Source: UBA6164 sp045107135 (GTDB lineage Bacteria; Patescibacteriota; Gracilibacteria; BD1-5; UBA6164). From it: DNA of 45,010 bases. The notes under the pieces are model-generated. The model made no database searches. It worked only from the letters and a program-made list of their open reading frames with translations, and was not told the DNA's origin. The stretch's first letter is position 1. Every line of letters begins with the position of its first letter. Made by a program: the position numbers and the translations under genes. Of the stretch, positions 39,829 through 45,010 are shown in pieces. The stretch is taken from contig JASFZI010000046.1 of assembly GCA_045107135.1 (NCBI GenBank), forward strand, positions 1 to 45,010, read 5' to 3'.

Positions 39829-40998
39829 ATGTATGACTTTTTATTAAAATTAAAATGAAAAATATTATTTTGAAAATATAAACTATTAGAAATAAATATT
39901 TCTAATTTATTATTATATTGAAATATTCATTTATTTTTATTTAATGAAAAAATATTAGATGATTTTGTGTTTTTAATTTTTTATGATTTAGAGTATTGAG
40001 AAGAATTTATATACAAAATTAGTAAACATAATAAAGATATTATAGTTTCCCCAATTAATTTTAAAAAAAATAGAATTAATATTGATATGTTTATTCAAAT
40101 TTTTTTTAATGCTTGTAAAATAAATAGCCATATTAATTCTAATATAGAGGAAAAACTATATTTAATATATTATTTTTTTAATAATTATATCGATAAAGAA
40201 AGCTTTTTAAATATTTTAAAGGATAAAAATTCTATAAAATATTTAGAAAATGTAGAACCAATAATAGATACAGAATCACTAATAAATAAAGAAAAATGAT
40301 ATCTATATAAAAGCGATAAGAATTTTATTAAACAATCTAATAATATAGTATCAAAAAATATGTTATGGATAAATTCTATACATTGAATATCATTATTGGA
40401 TTTTTATATAAATTCTTTATTTTTAGTAAAAAATTGATTTATAAAAAAAATTAAATATTTTGAAAATCAGATTTTATATGAAATGCCTTATTATATTTTT
40501 GTATCCAAAATAAATATTAATGATATTGTGAAAATTTTAATTAAATTTAATATAAAAAATTACATATGATTAAAATGAGGACTTAAAATCTGATTAATAC
40601 AAGAAGATCCTAATCGTCATAATTTCATTAATACACATAAATGAAAATATATGGTAGATTTTGATTCAGTTACCATTTCATATTGCATTCTTCAGCCAAT
40701 TTATTTATTTTTAGATTCTATATTAATAGATAATTATTCAAATAAACAAATATTGAATATGTTTTCTTTTATTACAAAAAACTTTTTTTCCTTAGATTTT
40801 TTTAGAAATGATTTTGATAGAATGGGAGTTAAAAATATATATAAAATTTATGAAAAAATTTATATATATGGTTATATTCAAAATAAAACATGGACAGGAT
40901 GAGTAAACCATGAACTAAAGGAAAACTTTTTTAAAAATAATAAAAAAACAATAATTAGTATATTAATTGGAATATCACAAAATCATTATAAACAATAA
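39829..40998 (+). CDS. Protein with kinase-like (APH-type) catalytic motifs
   Basis: This 389-residue protein has no clear family, but the segment EDPNRHNF (Asp260, Asn265) followed by YMVDFDS (Asp277) has the spacing of the catalytic loop and DFG-type metal motif of aminoglycoside/choline/LPS-kinase-like folds (D-x4-N ... [I/V]-D-F-x-D). The N-terminal half lacks an obvious P-loop. Its AT-rich make-up gives many Asn, Lys, Ile and Phe. If it is a kinase it may phosphorylate Ser of the His-Gly-Ser repeat, an inference only. A 128-base gap then leads to a new promoter. Confidence 0.5.
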
Positions 40999-41056
40999 AT
41001 TACATTGAATTTTTTATTAAATATATATTACCAAATCTTTTGTAAAAAAATATTGT

Positions 41057-41084
41057 TTGATTATACTTTTTAGGTATTTAGTAT
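41057..41084 (+). promoter_or_regulatory. Internal promoter for the last three radical SAM genes
   Basis: TTGATT (41057-41062), a 16-base spacer and TAGTAT (41079-41084) in the longest gap of the cluster. It allows the last three genes to be expressed on their own. Confidence 0.35.
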
Positions 41085-41125
41085 TTGTTTATTAGTACAT
41101 TTAAATAAAAAATGAAATATAAAAG

Positions 41126-42052
41126 ATGACTAAAAGATTAGAAATATATGTTGGATGGACCTGTAATCAAAAATGTACATATTGTATGGAATTTCCTAAT
41201 ATGGAGAAAGATTGGAATACACTAGTAACTAAGCAAGAAATATTAAAATATTTAATTAAATATAAAATTAAATGATTTAATCATATTACGTATTTGTGAT
41301 GAGAACCTTTTATTCAACCAGTATTTTTAGATGCATTAAGGCTTTGAAAAAAAATGTGATTTACAATATTAGTTACAACTAATGCAACTACGCTCCATAT
41401 AAAAAAAGAAGCAAAAAAATTTTTATCATATATTGATGAGCTTATATTGTCAGTACAGGCAATTGATAAACATTTACAACAAAAAATTTCAAGAACAAAT
41501 GCCTTTGTTAAATGGGATGATGTTTTTGATAATATAAATAAATATTGGGATTGAGTGTATTTAAAGGCAAATACTGTAATAACAAAAGATAATTTAAATG
41601 ATTTATTTGATATAACTAAATATGTTATTAGTAAATGAATCAAAAATATTGCCATAACATATCCAGACTTGTCACTAGAATATTATTGAATAAAGCATTT
41701 GAAGGAGAGAGTCGCCCCGACCTATACTGAATCAATGAATGTGGTAAAAAAAATAAAAGAGTATTGTGAAATTAAAAAAATTTCTTTAAAAATTGTAGAT
41801 TTTCCATTTTGTATTTTCCCAAAAGACAATTTCATCAGTTTTGTTAATAAAACTGATGAAATTGATTATTGAAATAGGGTAAAAGTTTTAGAAAGTTGAA
41901 ATGAATTAGATAGAAGTGAAGTTTTACCAAGAGATAGAAGATTAATTAATAAGTGCAATGATTGTAAATATAATAATTTATGTTGGTGACCAGCTGTAAA
42001 TTATAATAAATTATATTGATACTCTGAAATTAAACCTATAAAAAATGACTAG
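41126..42052 (+). CDS. Radical SAM protein with C-terminal C-x2-C-x5-C motif
   Basis: This 308-residue protein has the radical SAM motif Cys13/17/20 (CNQKCTYCME) close to the N-terminus, YLGGEPFIQP, and the C-terminal CNDCKYNNLCWG, the same auxiliary-cluster signature as its neighbours. Two TGA codons make the Gly-Gly of GGEP. There is no N-terminal peptide-binding domain. It overlaps the next gene by 8 bp, which points to coupled translation. Confidence 0.82.
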
Positions 42053-43085
42053 TAAAAAAGGAAAAGCTGAACATATATATATAAATGAAATTATAAGAGT
42101 TAATTACAAATGTAATTGGTCTTGCAAATTTTGTAATGTCCTAAAAACTAACAATTATTGAGAACATGATGTTAGTTCAAAAGAAGTAATTTATAAGGTT
42201 TTTGCTTTAACAAAAAAATATTCACAAGAAGAAAGAAAACGTCTTATTTTATCTTTTTCATGATGAGAACCAACTTTAAACAAAAATTTATTATCATTTA
42301 TAAAATTAGCTAAAGAAATTTGAGTGTGAACTGTTGAAATTCAAACAAATGGGACCACTTTATTTAAAAACAAAGAATACATTTTAGACCTTATAGAAGC
42401 ATGATTAGATGAGATTTTTTTAGCACAACATTCGTGAGATGAGAAAATAAACAAGCAACTTTGAAGCTATTATAATATTTCTGATTTTAAAGATTGGGTA
42501 AATTATTTGAAAGAAAATAAATTGGATAGAAAAATTTCAATTTATCTAAATATAGTTGTTACAAAAATTAATTTATTTTTTATTTATGATTATATTAATC
42601 TATTACTTAAAATATGATTTATAAGCTTAATTCCATCTAGAAATCATTGGGATAATTCAATAACACGCAAAATCTCATTTTGATATTGTCAGCCAAATTG
42701 ATATGCGGAACTAAATAAAAATGAGGTATTACTAGATTTTTGAGATAATCAAACAAAGGAAGTAGCAAAAATAGTTGAACTATGTGAAAAAAATAATATT
42801 TTACCAGATTTTCATTTTACTTCACCTCCTTTGTGTATTCTTGATTACAAGGAATATAATTTAGAATATTCAAGATTAAAAAAATTAGAGGAAAATAAAA
42901 AAGATTGAAATGTAAATAAGAGTAATTTAGAAAGTTACAAATGGCTTTGGAAAGAAAAACAAAAATTTAATGAATGTGATAGATGTGAAAATAATAAATA
43001 TTGTCTTTGATTTTATAATAACTGGGTAAGTTTTGTATGAGAAGATTATATAAGAGAAAAGATAAATTGTTTTTTAAATAAATAA
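42045..43085 (+). CDS. Radical SAM protein with C-terminal C-x2-C-x5-C motif
   Basis: This 346-residue protein has a short N-terminal part and the motif Cys23/27/30 (CNWSCKFCNV), then FSGGEPTL and EIQTNGTTLF, which is a typical barrel-strand segment of pyruvate-formate-lyase-activase-like enzymes. The C-terminus has CDRCENNKYCLG. The sequence resembles the previous gene in layout but not closely in detail. The start ATG lies inside the previous gene. Substrate unknown. Confidence 0.82.
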
Positions 43086-43094
43086 TATATTATT

Positions 43095-44372
43095 ATGGAT
43101 AATTCATATATGTTAGCAATAAAATGAATTTGTAATACTAATTGTACATTTTGTAATTTTTATGAGACAAAGTGAAATATTAATGAAAAAAAACATTTTA
43201 AAGAATTAAAAAAAGAGATAGAAGGGGTAAGTGATAGATGAATAAAAACAATTAAAATATGAATAAATTGATATGAACCAACTGTTTTTGGTTATTTTTT
43301 TGAGGTTTTAGATTTTATTAAAAGTAAGGGTTTTAATATTTATCTCTTTACTAATTGAGTTAGATTAGCAGATAAAAAATTTACTAAAAAATTATCTAAA
43401 TTTGTTAACAAAGTTGTCATAACATTGTATTCTTCAAATGATGAAGAACATAATATATTAACTCAGAATAAAGATTCTTACAAAATAAAACATAATGCAA
43501 TTTCTAATTGTTTAAAATTTGAAATAAAAGTACAATTAACTATTTTATTATTAAGACCAACTCTTTCATCTTTAAGTATAATTTTTAGTCAAATTAGTAT
43601 ATACTTTGAAAATAAATATTTTCTTAGACAAATTCAATTAATAGTGCCAAATGCTGTTATGTGAGAGGAAAGAAATAACATTTTAATTCCACCATATACA
43701 TCTATTATAAAAGAAATTAGACATGTTTTAGAACAACATTTAGATACTTTTATAAGATATAATATTAAGTTGCAACCTAATGATATTATACCAAAATGTT
43801 TATTTAAATTTAGTAATTATAATAGAATATCATTATTAGTAAAAAAACAAGAAAAATGAACAAATAAAAATATACATACATCTTATGATATTAAAAGAAT
43901 TTTTTTTACTAAGTGTAATGACTGTGTTTTTTTAGATGAATGTAACTGAGTAGAACCAGAATATATTAATATTTATTGAAGTAGAGAATTTACAAAATGA
44001 GATTTTTTAGTTAATGAGTATACTTTAGAATGAATAAAAAAATCATTATCTAGTACACTTAACAAGTTTGATAATCACTGAGTATGGTTCGATTTTATTT
44101 ATTTAGACAAATTAGTGAATGAATATGAAAAATTATTTAATTTTCCTAAAATTGTATGTGATTATTATATAAAAGATGTTTTAATAATGAAGTCTAAGCT
44201 TAAAAAAATTAGGTTTAGGAATGATATTTTAAACGATACGTTTATACTAAAAATAAATCAAAATATAGATTGATTGTATAATTTTTCTTTAGATAAAAGA
44301 GGGAATAATAATGTTAAAATATATAATTTAATAACAGTTCTTTTATATAAAAAACTTAATAAAGGAGTATAG
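43095..44372 (+). CDS. Radical SAM protein with long C-terminal extension
   Basis: This 425-residue protein has radical SAM Cys13/17/20 (CNTNCTFCNF); GGEP is replaced by GINGYEPTV. The Cys-rich motif CNDCVFLDECNG stands at about residue 275-286, and some 140 further residues follow without cysteines, a different layout from its neighbours. It is the last member of the run. No gene follows on this strand for 146 bases. It may use the extension to bind a partner; that is inference. Confidence 0.78.
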
Positions 44373-44378
44373 TTTAGA

Positions 44379-44466
44379 TAAGTGTATATTAAAAATCAAT
44401 AGTATACATCTTATATAAATAATATTATTTTTTATGTTTAAACAAAAAATGATAATTAATTGTCAT
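44379..44466. other. Gene-free stretch with a weak hairpin and an 18-bp dyad
   Basis: After the last radical SAM gene, TAAGTGTATA and TATACATCTTA form a stem with one bulge (44379-44413), followed by an A/T-rich tract that may be a weak terminator. At 44449-44466 a near-palindrome, ATGATAATT-AATTGTCAT, could be an operator for the lipoprotein gene. No gene is seen here. Confidence 0.3.
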
Positions 44467-44518
44467 TTAATTATTATTTAATATAATTATTTCATTATAT
44501 TTATTATTATTATTAATT

Positions 44519-45010
44519 ATGAATTATTATAGAATATATATATATATCTATCTTTTGTTATTATTTTTGACTTGATGTAGTATCAATTGAGTAACTGAAG
44601 ATGAAGAACTTATTATTGATAATAAAATTTCAGCTGAAGAAGTTGATATTGAAAATAATACTTCTACTGAAAATGAAGAGGTTAGTATTACTGAATTATG
44701 AAACATAGAAAAAGAAACAAAAGAAAATGATTTTATAGATAATGATATAAATATGAATTATTTAAAAGAAATAGAAATCTTAATTGCTGAAGGGAAAAAT
44801 ATTGAGGCAGAAGAGAGATATAAGGAACTTTTAGATGAATACCCTGATCATGTATGAATACAAGAGTGATATGAAAGTTTCAAAATTCAAAATAATGATA
44901 ATATAAGTATGAATTATTTAGAAGAAATAGAAATTTTAATTGCTGAAGGGAAAAGTGTTGAGGTAGAGGAAAGATATAAGGAACTTTTAGATAAATACCC
45001 TGACCATGTA
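44519..45010 (+). CDS. Lipoprotein with 52-residue tandem repeats (3' end outside window)
   Basis: The frame runs from ATG 44519 to the right edge (164 codons). The signal segment IYLLLFLTGCS has a lipobox-like LTGC. A linker rich in Glu, Asn and Asp follows, then a unit of 52 residues (MNYLKEIEILIAEGKNIEAE...YKELLDEYPDH) that begins to repeat at once. Each unit looks like a TPR-type helix pair (A-E-x-x-Y-x-E-L-L-D-x-Y-P). It may be a surface scaffold for protein contacts. It is separate from the radical SAM operon by 146 bases. Confidence 0.7.
44753..45010 (+). repeat. 156-bp tandem repeat within the lipoprotein gene
   Basis: The second unit starts at 44909 and is about 90% identical to the first at the DNA level, which points to recent duplication. 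The array continues beyond the window. Confidence 0.75.

Noticed and set aside
1..45010. tRNA-Gly(UCA) or other tRNA/rRNA genes
   Set aside because: I saw no cloverleaf-compatible sequence or rRNA in the few gaps; the suppressor tRNA expected for code 25 must lie outside the window.

Overview
The window reads as an AT-rich chromosome segment from a Candidate Phyla Radiation bacterium of the Gracilibacteria (BD1-5) / Absconditabacteria (SR1) type. The decisive sign is the genetic code: in almost every gene TGA is a sense codon that must be read as glycine (translation table 25), and only TAA and TAG end genes. Glycines that cannot be replaced are written TGA, for example in the AtpD P-loop (159-166), the RNase H start motif, many radical-SAM GGEP motifs (TGA TGA GAA CC) and one unit of a His-Gly-Ser repeat. 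A standard-code translation shatters most genes. Host genes start after A/T-rich leaders with almost no Shine-Dalgarno sequence.

Layout. 1-9.7 kb: a prepilin-like gene cut by the left edge, a HolB-like clamp-loader gene and an acidic lipoprotein on the minus strand; a coiled-coil protein, ComM/YifB and a polysaccharide pyruvyl-transferase-like protein on the plus strand; uracil-DNA glycosylase (minus); an M3 oligopeptidase (plus); a DUF559 endonuclease and a small Cys/His protein (minus). 9.7-10.2 kb is gene-free but highly structured, with a likely small RNA gene and GC-rich palindromic repeats. 10.2-12.3 kb: dnaK (minus) behind a sigma70-like promoter and a CIRCE-like operator. 12.3-13.5 kb: a small block of three minus-strand ORFs with Shine-Dalgarno sites and no TGA-glycine, possibly foreign. 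13.6-18 kb: a small ORF, proS, rlmH and a secreted beta-propeller protein.

18.2-26.5 kb: an F-type ATP synthase operon in the order a, c, b, delta, alpha, gamma, [membrane protein], [RNase HI], beta, epsilon. The c gene encodes six fused hairpins (446 residues), built as three copies of a two-hairpin unit, and delta is reduced to its C-terminal part.

26.5-44.4 kb: a His-Xaa-Ser (HXS) peptide-modification cluster grown to unusual size. It holds an HxsD-like protein, a second small partner, an HxsB-like radical SAM enzyme, a substrate-like protein ending in 31 His-Gly-Ser units, then a membrane protein and a tightly packed run of nine further radical SAM enzymes with a DUF483-like protein, a U32-like protein, a methyltransferase and a protein-kinase-fold-like protein. 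I read this as one post-translational modification island; the chemistry is unknown. The window ends inside a repeat-containing lipoprotein gene.
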